Notes: generated by a model not told the origin, from the letters alone. A DNA stretch of 64,000 nt from Vallitalea pronyensis (GCF_018141445.1 NZ_CP058649.1:1569001-1633000), one strand, 5' to 3'; counted from the stretch's first letter, positions 52,100 through 61,416 are shown. Numbers and translations are program-made.

Positions 52100-52861
52100 T
52101 CAATAATTCTCAATCACATTCTGCATATCATACATTCCCTGACACTTCTGACTCAAAAACTTAGCAGCATTCACAGCCCCAACCGCAAAAATATCTTTTG
52201 ACAATGCACTATGGTGAAGTTCAACCACTTCATCTTGTCCTGCAAATATAATAGCATGATCCCCAACAATGGTCCCGCCTCTTACAGCATGAATACCAAT
52301 CTCCTGACCTTCACGCTTCACACGACTGGTGGAACGGTCATAATTATACGTATACTCATGATTAAGTGACTCATTAATAGAGTCTGCAAAAGCCAAAGCA
52401 GTACCACTTGGCGCATCAATCTTTTGATTGTGATGCTTCTCAACAATTTCAATATCAAAATTCGCACCGGTTAATGTCTTAGCCGCTTTTTTTACAAGGT
52501 TAAGAAGCAGATTAACACCAAGTGACATGTTAGCTGATAATAGAATAGCAATTTCTTTACTGGCTTCATTAACCGTAGCAATCTGTTCTTCTGTAAGCCC
52601 TGTTGTGCAGAGCACAAGAGGGATTTTTCTTGACTTTGCATAGTTAAGTACAGTGGGTACGGCACTTGCAATAGAGAAATCAATGATTACATCACCGTCC
52701 ACATCAAGATCTTCTATACGCGTATATACAGGGTAGGGATTATCCATATGGTCTGAAATATCAATTCCAGCAACAATGGATGTTTCCGGGTCGTTTGCAA
52801 CAATCCCTGAAATCACCTGTCCCATTTTACCATTACAACCATGCATAATAATTCTAGTCAT
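52100..52861 (-). CDS. dapB: 4-hydroxy-tetrahydrodipicolinate reductase
   Basis: 253 residues, the usual DapB length. The N-terminal NAD(P)H-binding motif is IMHGCNGKMGQVISG, and the catalytic segment is EIVEKHHNQKIDAPSGTAL with the conserved His and Lys. It reduces the DapA product in the lysine and diaminopimelate pathway, which also feeds dipicolinate in spores. It lies 172 bp downstream of dapA on the same strand, with a hairpin between them. AAAGGAGTATTACA precedes the ATG. Both are probably under the lysine riboswitch at 54260-54437. Confidence 0.96.
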   Translation of the reverse strand: MTRIIMHGCNGKMGQVISGIVANDPETSIVAGIDISDHMDNPYPVYTRIEDLDVDGDVIIDFSIASAVPTVLNYAKSRKIPLVLCTTGLTEEQIATVNEASKEIAILLSANMSLGVNLLLNLVKKAAKTLTGANFDIEIVEKHHNQKIDAPSGTALAFADSINESLNHEYTYNYDRSTSRVKREGQEIGIHAVRGGTIVGDHAIIFAGQDEVVELHHSALSKDIFAVGAVNAAKFLSQKCQGMYDMQNVIENY

Positions 52862-52969
52862 TGTAATACTCCTTTCATCATGTAACCATTTTTGTCTTCA
52901 TGTATATCTAGTTTCATGTATGTCAATCCATAGAATAAATTTTACGATAGGCTAACCTTATTATAACAG

Positions 52970-53022
52970 AACCACTGAGCCATTCATAGACGCATGATGC
53001 TTCTTAAATGAACCCAGTGGTT
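52970..53022 (-). other. Hairpin between dapA and dapB
   Basis: 52970-52984 (AACCACTGAGCCATT) pairs with 53007-53022 at most positions. On the minus strand it is followed by CTGTTATAATAAGG, which includes a TATAAT-like box. It could be an mRNA processing site, a partial terminator or part of an internal promoter. Confidence 0.5.
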
Positions 53023-53033
53023 AGCTTTATGGA

Positions 53034-53918
53034 TTAGATATTGATACCGTAGTCTTGCATAGCCTTTTTCAGAATCTGGATGTTTTGAGGCTCCATATCT
53101 GTTAGTGGTAAGCGACATGGACCAGCTGGAAGACCCATGTAACCCATAGCGGTCTTTACTGGAATAGGGTTAACTTCGCAGAATAGGGCACCCATCAGAT
53201 TATGCAGTTTCATTTGTAAATCAAGACTGCCTTTTGTATCACCCTCCATGTATTTCATGACAATATCATGTGTCTCCTGTGGAAGCATATTAGCGATAAC
53301 AGAAATAACCCCTTTACCACCTAGTGAGAGAAGAGGTACTATCTGATCATCATTACCAGAATAGAGATCAAGGCGTCCTTCACACTTGTGCATCAAATCG
53401 GTAATATGGGTGATATTACCACTTGCTTCTTTTATAGCAACAATATTATCCACATGAGATAATGCAGCAGCAGTTGCAGCATTAATATTAAGACCTGTAC
53501 GGGATGGTACATTATATAAGACTACGGGTACATTTACACTATTTGCAATGGAAGTAAAATGCTGAATAAGACCTTTTTGTGTTGTCTTATTGTAGTAAGG
53601 TGTGACTTGAAGCAAACCATCCACACCTAACTGTTCAGCTTTCTTAGATAATTCTATACCATGAGCTGTATCATTGCTGCCGGTACCTGCAATAACGGGT
53701 ACACGTTTATTTGTACGATCAACAGCCACCTTAATACATTCTAGATGTTCCTCATCGTTCAATGTGGATGCTTCACCTGTTGTACCGCAGATAACGATAC
53801 AATCTGTACCACCATCCAATTGAAAATCAATTAGTTTTTCTAAACCTGCATAGTCCACTTGCATATCTTTCGTAAAAGGTGTGACAATCGCTACACCAGA
53901 TCCTGTAAAAATAGCCAT
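53034..53918 (-). CDS. dapA: 4-hydroxy-tetrahydrodipicolinate synthase
   Basis: 294 residues, typical of DapA (TIM barrel). Markers are GSGVAIVTPFTKD at the N-terminus, CGTTGEASTLNDEEH, the catalytic Tyr in PVVLYNVPSRTG, and the Schiff-base Lys in NIVAIKEASGNI. It condenses pyruvate with aspartate semialdehyde, the first committed step of lysine synthesis. TCTAGAGGAGGTTTTTAA precedes the ATG. The 578-bp region upstream holds an L-box lysine riboswitch with its terminator, so the gene should be repressed by lysine. Confidence 0.97.
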   Translation of the reverse strand: MAIFTGSGVAIVTPFTKDMQVDYAGLEKLIDFQLDGGTDCIVICGTTGEASTLNDEEHLECIKVAVDRTNKRVPVIAGTGSNDTAHGIELSKKAEQLGVDGLLQVTPYYNKTTQKGLIQHFTSIANSVNVPVVLYNVPSRTGLNINAATAAALSHVDNIVAIKEASGNITHITDLMHKCEGRLDLYSGNDDQIVPLLSLGGKGVISVIANMLPQETHDIVMKYMEGDTKGSLDLQMKLHNLMGALFCEVNPIPVKTAMGYMGLPAGPCRLPLTDMEPQNIQILKKAMQDYGINI

Positions 53919-54205
53919 TTAAAAACCTCCTCTAGAGTCATATCATTTAATTGTAGGTAATCTCCCAATGTATATCCTGTTTTATCTTACGCTAATCGTC
54001 TCACTGAAAGTGATAATACTTCATGCATGAACGTATATTATTATATTCAACTTCTATAGTATATCTTTTTTAGGGCTAAACATCAATAAGTAAAGCTCTT
54101 AAACCTATCGTATGCAAAAGATAGTGATACTATAGTATATTATGGGGAGTTCTTATTGGGCATTCCCTAATACATATAATGCTGCTTCATGTAGGTATTG
54201 GCAGA

Positions 54206-54240
54206 TATAAAAAACAGTCGGCATACGTATGCCGACTGTG
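54206..54240 (-). terminator. Terminator of the lysine riboswitch
   Basis: 54214-54239 is a perfect 26-bp palindrome (ACAGTCGGCATAC and its complement), followed on the minus strand by a T-run. It lies 20 bp after the riboswitch closing stem and about 290 bp before the dapA start. Confidence 0.9.
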
Positions 54241-54259
54241 AGTTTTATTAAAGAATCAC

Positions 54260-54437
54260 AAGTAGCACACCATAGCCATCATTAGTCTATGACAGTTATA
54301 TAGTTATTCACTATATACCCAGACAGAAAATAGAAACAGGTATTTTCTTCTTCGGCATGTTACCCTTTTACCAATCTTCTCTTTCGCCTGTACGAATCCA
54401 ATTGCTTACTCATGAAACATGCGCCTCTACCATACCG
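54260..54437 (-). promoter_or_regulatory. Lysine riboswitch (L box)
   Basis: Read on the minus strand, the sequence has the L-box core in order: GTAGAGGCGCATG (54430-54418), GAGTAAGCAATTGGATTC, CAGGCGAAAGAG, GATTGGTAAAAGGGTAACATG, then TGCCGAAG, and a 3' segment GTGTGCTACTTG (54270-54259). GTAG and CTAC close P1. A strong terminator follows at 54240-54206, fitting an OFF switch in high lysine. The target is dapA at 53034-53918 and probably dapB. Confidence 0.88.
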
Positions 54438-54496
54438 TATTAAATTTGATTATTATCATATCATCTCATGTGATATTTGTCAACGCCAAAACACCA

Positions 54497-56371
54497 TTAA
54501 ATTAATTTCTGTAGAATTTTATTACTTCTTTCAATAAATTTAGTCATGGCTTCAGGTGCCAATTGCTTATGACTAATCATAGCAAGATCATATATCTGTT
54601 CACAGAAGATAGCTGTGTTTTCATGGTCTTTGTTATCAATAATATATTTAACCAATTTATTCTTTTTATTAAGAAGCAGGCTTTCATTAGTTGGCATCAT
54701 GGCATTATCCATACCAAACATACCATACATTTTACTCATATCCTGCATACGACGAGATTCCTCAGGTAAAAGGATCATACCAGAGATATCTTCAGCTTTC
54801 AGGTTTTCTAGGGATACATTCAGTTGTTCATTGCTTAATGCTTTTCTGAAGATCTCTTGTACTTCTTCTACAAGCTGCTTGTTATCTTCTTCACTGGTGT
54901 CATCTTCGTCTTTTAGTGTATCCGTAAGGTCTGCATCGATACGAGCAAACTTAGTTTCCGTTTCTTTCGTTTCCATATGAGAAATGAAAGGCTGGTCGAT
55001 GGTTGTATTCATGATAACAGCTTCCATGTCATGATCTTTAAATATTTTAACGTACTGTGCTTGCAGTGATTCATCCGTCACATAGTACACTTTATTTTCA
55101 TGCTTCTCGCGATTACGCTCAAGGTATTCAGGAAGCGTCACATAATCACCTGTTGTGGTTTTGTATAAGATAATGTCTTTAGTTTTATCAAAGAACTTGT
55201 CATCTTTTAAACAACCAAATTTGATAAAGGGGTGAATATCATCCCAGAATTTTTCATAGGACTCTTTGTCGTTTTTATATAAGGAATTAAGTTTGTCAGC
55301 AACCTTCTTGGTAATGTAGGAAGAAATCTTTTTCACAAAACCATCGTTTTGTAAGAAACTTCTTGATACATTCAGTGGCAGGTCTGGGCAATCCAGTACA
55401 CCTTTTAATAATAGCAAGAATTCAGGAATAACTTCTTTGATGTTATCTGCAACGAACACTTGATTATTATAGAGCTTGATTTGCCCTTCCATGGTATCAA
55501 ATTGGTTGCCTAATTTAGGGAAATATAAAATACCTTTTAAGTTAAAAGGATAGTCCATATTTAGATGAATCCAGAATAATGGCTCTTTAAAATCCATGAA
55601 TGTTTTACGATAGAATTCTTTATATTCTTCGTCGGTACATTCATTAGGCTTTTTAAGATAAAGGGGGTGTGTATCGTTAAGTGGTGTAGGTTCAGCGGGC
55701 TCTTTTGGCTCACCGTTTTCATCTTTAGGTTCTTCTTTATTTGGATTCATTAAGAAAATGTCTATGGGCATTAGGGAACAGTATTTTTGAATGGTACTGC
55801 GTACAGTATATTCATTTAAAAACTCTTTACTGTCTTCACCAATTGTAAGGGTGATGGTTGTACCTCTTTCTGTACGGTCACCGTCACTCATTTCATACTC
55901 ACTGCTGCCATCACTCATCCATCTTACGGCTTGTGCACCTTCACTGAAGGATAAAGTATCAATCTGTACTTGATCCGCTACCATAAAAGCAGAGTAGAAA
56001 CCAAGACCAAAATGTCCGATAATCTGATCTTCATTTGCTTTGTCCTTATACTTGCTTAAGAAATCTTCAGCACCTGAAAATGCAATTTGATTAATGTATT
56101 GCTTCACTTCCTCAGCAGTCATACCGATACCGTTGTCTTTAAACGTAAGGGTTCCTGCCTTATCATCCACAATCACTTCAATTTTGAAAACATTATCATC
56201 AGCAAGTGTGGTTTCACCCATAACTTCTAACTTTTTTAATTTTGTTATAGCGTCGCATCCATTGGAAATAAGCTCTCTCACAAAAATATCATGATCAGAA
56301 TAAAGCCATTTCTTAATAATGGGAAATATGTTTTCGCTATGAATGGATAGATTACCTTTTTCTGTATTCAT
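54497..56371 (-). CDS. htpG: Chaperone HtpG (Hsp90)
   Basis: 624 residues, standard for bacterial Hsp90. The GHKL ATPase domain has IFVRELISNGCDAITKL, KDNGIGMTAEEV and GHFGLGFYSAFMVAD; the middle domain follows (NLKGILYFP, SRSFLQND), then the C-terminal dimerisation domain. No MEEVD end, as usual in bacteria. It refolds or holds client proteins with ATP. TTAGGAGGCGTTTAA precedes the ATG. Upstream at 56521-56583 are a consensus promoter and a CIRCE element, so HrcA is the likely repressor. Confidence 0.97.
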   Translation of the reverse strand: MNTEKGNLSIHSENIFPIIKKWLYSDHDIFVRELISNGCDAITKLKKLEVMGETTLADDNVFKIEVIVDDKAGTLTFKDNGIGMTAEEVKQYINQIAFSGAEDFLSKYKDKANEDQIIGHFGLGFYSAFMVADQVQIDTLSFSEGAQAVRWMSDGSSEYEMSDGDRTERGTTITLTIGEDSKEFLNEYTVRSTIQKYCSLMPIDIFLMNPNKEEPKDENGEPKEPAEPTPLNDTHPLYLKKPNECTDEEYKEFYRKTFMDFKEPLFWIHLNMDYPFNLKGILYFPKLGNQFDTMEGQIKLYNNQVFVADNIKEVIPEFLLLLKGVLDCPDLPLNVSRSFLQNDGFVKKISSYITKKVADKLNSLYKNDKESYEKFWDDIHPFIKFGCLKDDKFFDKTKDIILYKTTTGDYVTLPEYLERNREKHENKVYYVTDESLQAQYVKIFKDHDMEAVIMNTTIDQPFISHMETKETETKFARIDADLTDTLKDEDDTSEEDNKQLVEEVQEIFRKALSNEQLNVSLENLKAEDISGMILLPEESRRMQDMSKMYGMFGMDNAMMPTNESLLLNKKNKLVKYIIDNKDHENTAIFCEQIYDLAMISHKQLAPEAMTKFIERSNKILQKLI

Positions 56372-56520
56372 TTAAACGCCTCCTAAGTAAATATATATTT
56401 ATATGCTGAAACAACATCGTAAGTTCAATCCTTCAACATACCTGGATTAATGTTATGGAGGTGAATCTTCTTCATCATGATGTGTGTTATGTACAATGAT
56501 GCTTATCCACCTTATATAGT

Positions 56521-56549
56521 ATAATAAATCGAAATATTTCACTTGTCAA
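56521..56549 (-). promoter_or_regulatory. htpG promoter
   Basis: On the minus strand TTGACA (56549-56544), a 17-bp spacer, and TATTAT (56526-56521). Transcription would start near 56514, giving a 5' UTR of about 140 nt to the htpG ATG. Confidence 0.8.
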
Positions 56550-56556
56550 GAAAAAA

Positions 56557-56583
56557 CTAGCACTCAACTAAGAGGAGTGCTAA
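56557..56583 (-). promoter_or_regulatory. CIRCE element (HrcA operator)
   Basis: CTAGCACTC, nine bases (56566-56574), GAGTGCTAA: the CIRCE inverted repeat with one mismatch from TTAGCACTC-N9-GAGTGCTAA. It sits 7 bp upstream of the htpG -35 box. Confidence 0.92.
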
Positions 56584-56589
56584 CAAGAA

Positions 56590-56614
56590 GGAAAAAGTAA
56601 CGGGTACTTTTCCC
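56590..56614 (-). terminator. Probable terminator after the DUF5721-like gene
   Basis: GGAAAAAGTA (56590-56599) pairs with TACTTTTCCC (56605-56614). On the minus strand it is followed by CTTCTTGTTA, a weak U-rich tract, 12 bp past the stop of the gene at 56626. Confidence 0.55.
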
Positions 56615-56625
56615 ATGAATTGGGG

Positions 56626-57114
56626 TTATAAAGCGATTCCATGCTTTTTAAAAAACTTTTTAACCGTATCATCCCAATAATTTTCTAGAATTTTATCCAG
56701 TGTGAAAACTTTAAGTGAAGTTCCTGTGGTGCATTTAAGGAGACCATCTTCAAAATTAATGTTGATAAACAAACCATGAACACCATCTTCTTTGACTGGC
56801 AGTTGATTCTTTTCAACAAGCTGTCTGGTACGGTCTTTAGGTAAGACAAATATAATTTTAAATTTGGTAGGTACCCGATTTCCTTTAATAATGTGATATA
56901 GAACATCCTTAATTTCTGACCAAGTGACCAGGGAACGCTTATCCAGTATTTCTTTTTCATCTGAGGAAAGGTATTTATCATTTATATCACAGGTGATACT
57001 GAACTTTGTAAAGGTGGTAATATCCACACCAGAAACTTCGAAATCATCAAACATCTGCTCTTTTAAGAGGTTTTTCATGAAGCATTTTATATCGGTTATT
57101 TCAAAAGATATCAT
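56626..57114 (-). CDS. Conserved small protein, probably DUF5721 family
   Basis: 162 residues, cytosolic. The pattern MISFEITDIKCFMKNLLKEQMF at the start, then ITTFTKFSITCDIN, IIFVLPKDRTRQLVEKN and HGLFININFEDGLLKCTTGTS, matches what I recall of the clostridial DUF5721 family. The function is unknown. GAAGGAATGTTAAATC precedes the ATG at 57114. It is upstream of htpG on the same strand but separated by a hairpin and the htpG promoter. Confidence 0.7.
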   Translation of the reverse strand: MISFEITDIKCFMKNLLKEQMFDDFEVSGVDITTFTKFSITCDINDKYLSSDEKEILDKRSLVTWSEIKDVLYHIIKGNRVPTKFKIIFVLPKDRTRQLVEKNQLPVKEDGVHGLFININFEDGLLKCTTGTSLKVFTLDKILENYWDDTVKKFFKKHGIAL

Positions 57115-57301
57115 GATTTAACATTCCTTCCATGGGCATGTATGATAGATGAACCCATTCTCTATGTTATATGATACAAAATAGAGGTAGAACTTTCAAT
57201 GCTTTTATTGTAATATGGTAGAGGGATATGTCATAAAGTAAAAAAAATGCGAAAAATGATAAATGAAAGAATGAAGATTAGAAGAGCGTGAGGATAGATG
57301 T

Positions 57302-57895
57302 ATGAAAAAACTGGATAGACGTTTTTATCAAAGAGATACCTTAGTCGTTGCTCAAGAGCTGCTTGGCAAATACATGGTCTATAACCATAATGGCGTTGAT
57401 TTAGTGGTCAAGATTACGGATGTGGAAGCTTATACGGGCATTCATGATAAAGCATGTCATACCTACGGTGGTAAGCGAACCCCTCGAACAGAAGTCATGT
57501 GGGGTGAGGCTGGGTATGCTTATATCTATCTGATATACGGCATGTACGCTTGTTTAAATGTGGTGACAGAAGAAGCGGGTAACCCTTGCGCCGTGTTAAT
57601 AAGAGGAGCCGTACCCGTTAAAAATAGAGAGCAGATGTGTCTGAATCGATACCAGAAATCATACGACACACTTACCAATTACCAGAAAAAGAATTTTTCC
57701 AATGGACCCGGTAAGCTATGTCTTGCCTTAGGTCTTACAAAAGAACAAAATGGCATGGATTTTCTGTCCGATCAATTTTATTTTTATGATAGTGGGGAAG
57801 AAAAAGGATATGCTATACATAAAGCCAAACGTATTAACATTGATTATGCAGAAGAAGCCGCAGACTATCTCTGGCGTTTTTATATAAATAAGTAA
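57302..57895 (+). CDS. DNA-3-methyladenine glycosylase (AAG/MPG family)
   Basis: 197 residues. It excises alkylated bases such as 3-methyladenine and hypoxanthine from DNA. The family segments are RFYQRDTLVVAQELLGKYMV, ITDVEAYTGIHDKACHTYGGK with the catalytic Glu, MWGEAGYAYIYLIYGMYACLNVV, PCAVLIRGAVPV, and NGPGKLCLALGL. Length is normal for bacterial Aag. GTGAGGATAGATGT precedes the ATG at 57302. It is followed 48 bp later by an aminopeptidase gene on the same strand, possibly in one transcript. Confidence 0.95.
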   Translation: MKKLDRRFYQRDTLVVAQELLGKYMVYNHNGVDLVVKITDVEAYTGIHDKACHTYGGKRTPRTEVMWGEAGYAYIYLIYGMYACLNVVTEEAGNPCAVLIRGAVPVKNREQMCLNRYQKSYDTLTNYQKKNFSNGPGKLCLALGLTKEQNGMDFLSDQFYFYDSGEEKGYAIHKAKRINIDYAEEAADYLWRFYINK

Positions 57896-57943
57896 CAGGC
57901 AGTTTATGGATAACCATCAATACGATAATGGAGGATGATTAAA

Positions 57944-59242
57944 ATGCGTCAAAATTCAATGGATTATGCCAAGGATTTATTGGCATTTATTAACAAAAGT
58001 GTATCACCTTATCACAGTGTCATGGAAGGGAAACGTATGCTTTTAGAAGCAGGATTCAGGGAATTAAAAATGGGCCAGGAATGGCACATACAGAGAAATG
58101 GCAAATACTATGTCAGCCCCTATCCAACAGCGCTATTTGCTATAGATGTGGGAGAGATTATTGACCATGTGGGCTTCAAAATCATTGCATCCCACACAGA
58201 TAGCCCATGCTTTAAAATAAAACCAAAATCTGAAATAGTGAGTGACGGTTATATGAGTTTAAATACGGAAGTTTATGGAGGACCTATATTCTCCACATGG
58301 TTCGACCGTCCATTATCCATTGCTGGTAAGGTTGCCTTAAAATCCAAGAACCCTTTAAAGCCAGAAATAAGCTATGTGGATTTTAAGAGACCGTTATTGA
58401 CCATACCAAGTTTGGCCATTCATATGAACCGTCAAGTAAACAAAGGTGTTGAAATACATCCTCAAAAACATACATTACCATTGGTTGGACAAATCAATGA
58501 TGCCTTGGAAAAAGAGAATTATTTGTTGCATTATCTGGCAGAAGAAATGAAGGTAGATGCTCAAGAAATCCTAGACTTTGATCTCTATCTGTATGTAGCT
58601 GAAGAAGGGCATATGATAGGATTTGATAATGAATTTCTACAAGCACCTAAGCTGGATGATTTAGCCATGGTCTATGGTAGCCTAAGGTCCATCATTCAGT
58701 CCAAGTGTTATGATGGTATTAATATCGCAGCATGTTTTGACAGTGAAGAAATTGGCAGTGGTACAAAAGCAGGGGCAGATTCGGCCTTATTTGCCAATAT
58801 TTTGGAACGTCTTTCTCTTGCACTTAATCGCAGTAAAGCCAAACATTTACGTATGTTTGAAACATCATTTATTATATCAGCAGATGGTGCCCATGCCCTT
58901 CATCCGAATGCACAAGAGGAGCATGACCCAACAAACCGCCCAGTACTCAATAAAGGTATTGTATTAAAACTTAGTGCCAAACAAAGTTATGCCACAGATT
59001 GTGAGTCAACGGCTGCTATACAACAATTATGTGATGCGTCAGATCTACCCTATCAGAAGTTTGTTAATCGTTCTGGGGCATTAGGAGGAAAAACCATTGG
59101 ACCTATTATCTCTTCCTATGTGCCAGTAAGAGCAGCAGATGTGGGTCTTCCCATGCTGGCTATGCATTCAACACGGGAATTAATAGGTATAAAAGATTTA
59201 GTGGTGATGGATCAGATGTTTAATAATTTTTATCATATTTAA
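57944..59242 (+). CDS. apeB: M18 family aminopeptidase
   Basis: About 432 residues. It is a dinuclear zinc aminopeptidase of the aspartyl-aminopeptidase-like M18 family. Metal and catalytic residues are in ASHTDSPCFKIKPKSE (His, Asp), DDLAMVYGSLRS, DSEEIGSGTKAGADS (Glu pair, Asp), and MLAMHSTRELIGIKD near the end (last His). GGAGGATGATTAAA fixes the ATG at 57944, three codons inside the longest frame. Cytosolic peptide breakdown is the expected role. Confidence 0.94.
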   Translation: MRQNSMDYAKDLLAFINKSVSPYHSVMEGKRMLLEAGFRELKMGQEWHIQRNGKYYVSPYPTALFAIDVGEIIDHVGFKIIASHTDSPCFKIKPKSEIVSDGYMSLNTEVYGGPIFSTWFDRPLSIAGKVALKSKNPLKPEISYVDFKRPLLTIPSLAIHMNRQVNKGVEIHPQKHTLPLVGQINDALEKENYLLHYLAEEMKVDAQEILDFDLYLYVAEEGHMIGFDNEFLQAPKLDDLAMVYGSLRSIIQSKCYDGINIAACFDSEEIGSGTKAGADSALFANILERLSLALNRSKAKHLRMFETSFIISADGAHALHPNAQEEHDPTNRPVLNKGIVLKLSAKQSYATDCESTAAIQQLCDASDLPYQKFVNRSGALGGKTIGPIISSYVPVRAADVGLPMLAMHSTRELIGIKDLVVMDQMFNNFYHI

Positions 59243-59388
59243 CCAAGTTCAATTATATGTGATACCAAGAAAGATGAACAAATAGGGTGTAAATAGAAAT
59301 AGGGGTTTTAATTACATGACAGATATGCTATGATGTATGTAGTAATAGATACTACTTGTCGTAGTTATTACATTGAGGAGGATGCTTC

Positions 59389-60228
59389 GTGGATTACAAA
59401 ATTATAGTAGATAGTGGCTGTGATGTTGATAAAGAGATGATTGAAGAGATGTCTCTTAAGCTTGTGCCGCTTACCATTGAATTTGAAGGGGATCGTCATA
59501 TTGATGATGATACCTTTGATGGAAAAACCTTTGTAAAGAAGATGAACTTAAGTCATGCTATACCTAAGACGGCATGTCCATCACCAGCAGAATATATGGA
59601 TTCTTACCAAGGTAAGGAAGATAATGTATTTGTTGTTACTTTATCCAGTAAACTGAGTGGCAGCTATAACAGTGCTGAGGTTGCCAAAGAAATATATGAA
59701 GGGGAAAATAGACAGAAAAAGATTCATGTCTTTGACTCGTTAAGTGCATCAGCAGGCCAAGTCTTATTAACATTGAAAGTGGATTACTTAGCTAAAATGG
59801 GTAAAACCTATTCTCAGATTGTTAGCAGCATTGAACAATATATTAAAGAAATGAAGACAATATTCGTTTTAGAGAAATTAGATAACCTTGTTAAAACAGG
59901 CCGTATGAGTCTGGTAAAAGCGGCTATTGCCAATGTCTTAAATATTAAACTTATCTTAGCATCTAACGGTAAAGGTGAGATTATCATGCTGCAAAAAGCA
60001 AGAGGCATCAAAAAAGCTATCAATAAAATGATAGAGATAATTGATGACAAAAAAGTAAATTTAGAAGAGAAATTTCTTGTGATTGCACATTGTAACTGTG
60101 TTGAACGTGCCATGGCAATAAAAGAAAAAGCAAAGGTCTTATACGGATTTAAAGATATATTTGTTGTAGAAATGCGAGGTATATCCAGTGTTTATGCTAA
60201 TGATGGCGGTATTGTGATTGCCTACTAA
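59389..60228 (+). CDS. DegV family fatty-acid-binding protein
   Basis: 279 residues with a GTG start behind GAGGAGGATGCTTC. DegV/FakB signatures: IIVDSGCDVDKEM (first Ser/Asp loop), KTACPSPAEYMD, VVTLSSKLSGSYNSA, and VFVLEKLDNLVKTGRMSLVKA, ending in the lipid head-group region. Such proteins carry fatty acids for phosphorylation by a FakA kinase. No fakA gene is in the window. A terminator follows at 60278. Confidence 0.94.
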   Translation: MDYKIIVDSGCDVDKEMIEEMSLKLVPLTIEFEGDRHIDDDTFDGKTFVKKMNLSHAIPKTACPSPAEYMDSYQGKEDNVFVVTLSSKLSGSYNSAEVAKEIYEGENRQKKIHVFDSLSASAGQVLLTLKVDYLAKMGKTYSQIVSSIEQYIKEMKTIFVLEKLDNLVKTGRMSLVKAAIANVLNIKLILASNGKGEIIMLQKARGIKKAINKMIEIIDDKKVNLEEKFLVIAHCNCVERAMAIKEKAKVLYGFKDIFVVEMRGISSVYANDGGIVIAY

Positions 60229-60277
60229 GAAGGTACCTCATATATAGCTGACCTTCCAAATAACATATGGTGGTGAT

Positions 60278-60326
60278 AACAGCCAAGAATTAGTTTGTCC
60301 TTGACGAAGGTTCTTGGCTGTTTTTT
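60278..60326. terminator. Terminator between convergent degV and ABC permease genes
   Basis: 60278-60289 (AACAGCCAAGAA) pairs exactly with 60311-60322, followed by TTTT. The 21-nt loop is unusually long. Confidence 0.9.
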
Positions 60327-60377
60327 GATGCTATTATAAGATTATCAATTAAATGTTGATAAACAGTAGCTCTATCC

Positions 60378-61232
60378 CTATTTTTTACGTTTAAACATCT
60401 TGAAAAATTGACGTTTTCTTGACCGTAAATGATGTGGTTGTCGATTGACTCTTTTTTCAAAAAAAACAATGAGTTCATACAGTCCTGTAGCTACCATGGC
60501 TAACATAATAATGCTCATGATTACCCAATCCATTTTAAGGACTTGACTGCCATATAGTATAAGATGTCCAAGGCCGTGCTTACCTGCAATAAACTCTCCA
60601 ATAATCACACCGATTAAAGACAAACCAATATTGACCTTCATGGTACTGATAATGTTGGCGATATTGGCAGGAAAGACCACTTTTGTCAGCACATCTTTTT
60701 TTGTGCCATTAAAGGTGTAAATTAACTTAATTTTTTCACTGGATACATGAATAAAGCCATTAAATACATTAATAATGGTTACCACAATAGCCACAGTAAG
60801 AGCCGTAATAATAATGGATTTTTGATTATGTCCTAACCAAACAATAATAATGGGTGCCAATGCAGTCTTGGGAAGACTATTGAAGACAACCAAGTAGGGT
60901 TCTAAGATTTTGGACAGTTGCCGATTCCACCATAGCAGCGTAGCAATGAGTATACCCAATACCGTTCCAAGAGCAAAACTGATAATGGTTTCATAAAGGG
61001 TAACGCCTACATGATAGAAGATGGAACCATCCATGACCATCTCAATAAAAGCGCCCCACACACGGCGAGGTGAACTGAATATAAACGGTTCAATGATACC
61101 TGTGACAGCTCCTATTTCCCAGGCAATGATAAGTACAATGAGTATAAGCACTTGGTAAAAGGTAATGAGCCGGCGTTTTTTAAGGGCTTTCTTTAAATAA
61201 CGTGTTTGTTCCGGAGATACTTGATTAGTCAT
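60378..61232 (-). CDS. ABC transporter permease, NitT/TauT (SsuC) family
   Basis: 284 residues with about six membrane helices. The permease coupling loop is KIKLIYTFNGTKKDVLTKVV followed by FPANIANIISTMKVNIGLSL, the SsuC/TauC/ThiX form; GEFIAGKHGLGHLIL is also typical. AAGGAGATGGATGTTA fixes the ATG at 61232, which overlaps the end of the ATPase fragment by 8 bp, so the two were translationally coupled. The ATPase gene is now broken by an integrated element, leaving this gene without its natural promoter. Substrate could be a sulfonate, nitrate or thiamine precursor. Confidence 0.92.
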   Translation of the reverse strand: MTNQVSPEQTRYLKKALKKRRLITFYQVLILIVLIIAWEIGAVTGIIEPFIFSSPRRVWGAFIEMVMDGSIFYHVGVTLYETIISFALGTVLGILIATLLWWNRQLSKILEPYLVVFNSLPKTALAPIIIVWLGHNQKSIIITALTVAIVVTIINVFNGFIHVSSEKIKLIYTFNGTKKDVLTKVVFPANIANIISTMKVNIGLSLIGVIIGEFIAGKHGLGHLILYGSQVLKMDWVIMSIIMLAMVATGLYELIVFFEKRVNRQPHHLRSRKRQFFKMFKRKK

Positions 61233-61409
61233 TAACATCCATCTCCTTCCAAATAGCATTAAAATAATCACCAAACTCATGAGCACTTCGAGAAGTAAAA
61301 GGTGTTCGATGATCAATGGAAAGCTGAATATCAAATATACGTTTAATCGTTGCCGGCCGCTTACTCAGCACAACAACTTTGTCAGCCATACTAATAGCTT
61401 CTGCTATAT
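61225..61409 (-). pseudogene. ABC transporter ATPase (SsuB/TauB type), C-terminal fragment cut by integration
   Basis: The frame reads IAEAISMADKVVVLSKRPAT and on to a stop at 61225, the C-terminal quarter of a NitT/TauT ATPase. Expected THD of the H-loop should come just before IAEAIS. Instead, sequence homology ends at 61409 and unrelated sequence leads to the recombinase stop at 61430. The Walker A, signature and Walker B parts are absent and should lie beyond the right edge of the window, past the element. Confidence 0.88.
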
Positions 61410-61416
61410 GTAACAA
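61404..61416. other. Probable attachment-site junction (left end of integrated element)
   Basis: The ATPase codons hold up to 61409 (CTGCTATAT on the plus strand) and break at 61410, 20 bp before the recombinase stop codon. The break falls within the conserved H-loop codons of the ATPase gene. The core sequence cannot be defined without the right end. Confidence 0.6.

Noticed and set aside
61225..61416. Independent small ORF upstream of the ABC permease
   Set aside because: Its sequence is the C-terminal quarter of an ABC ATPase starting in the H-loop, so it is a truncated gene rather than a small protein.
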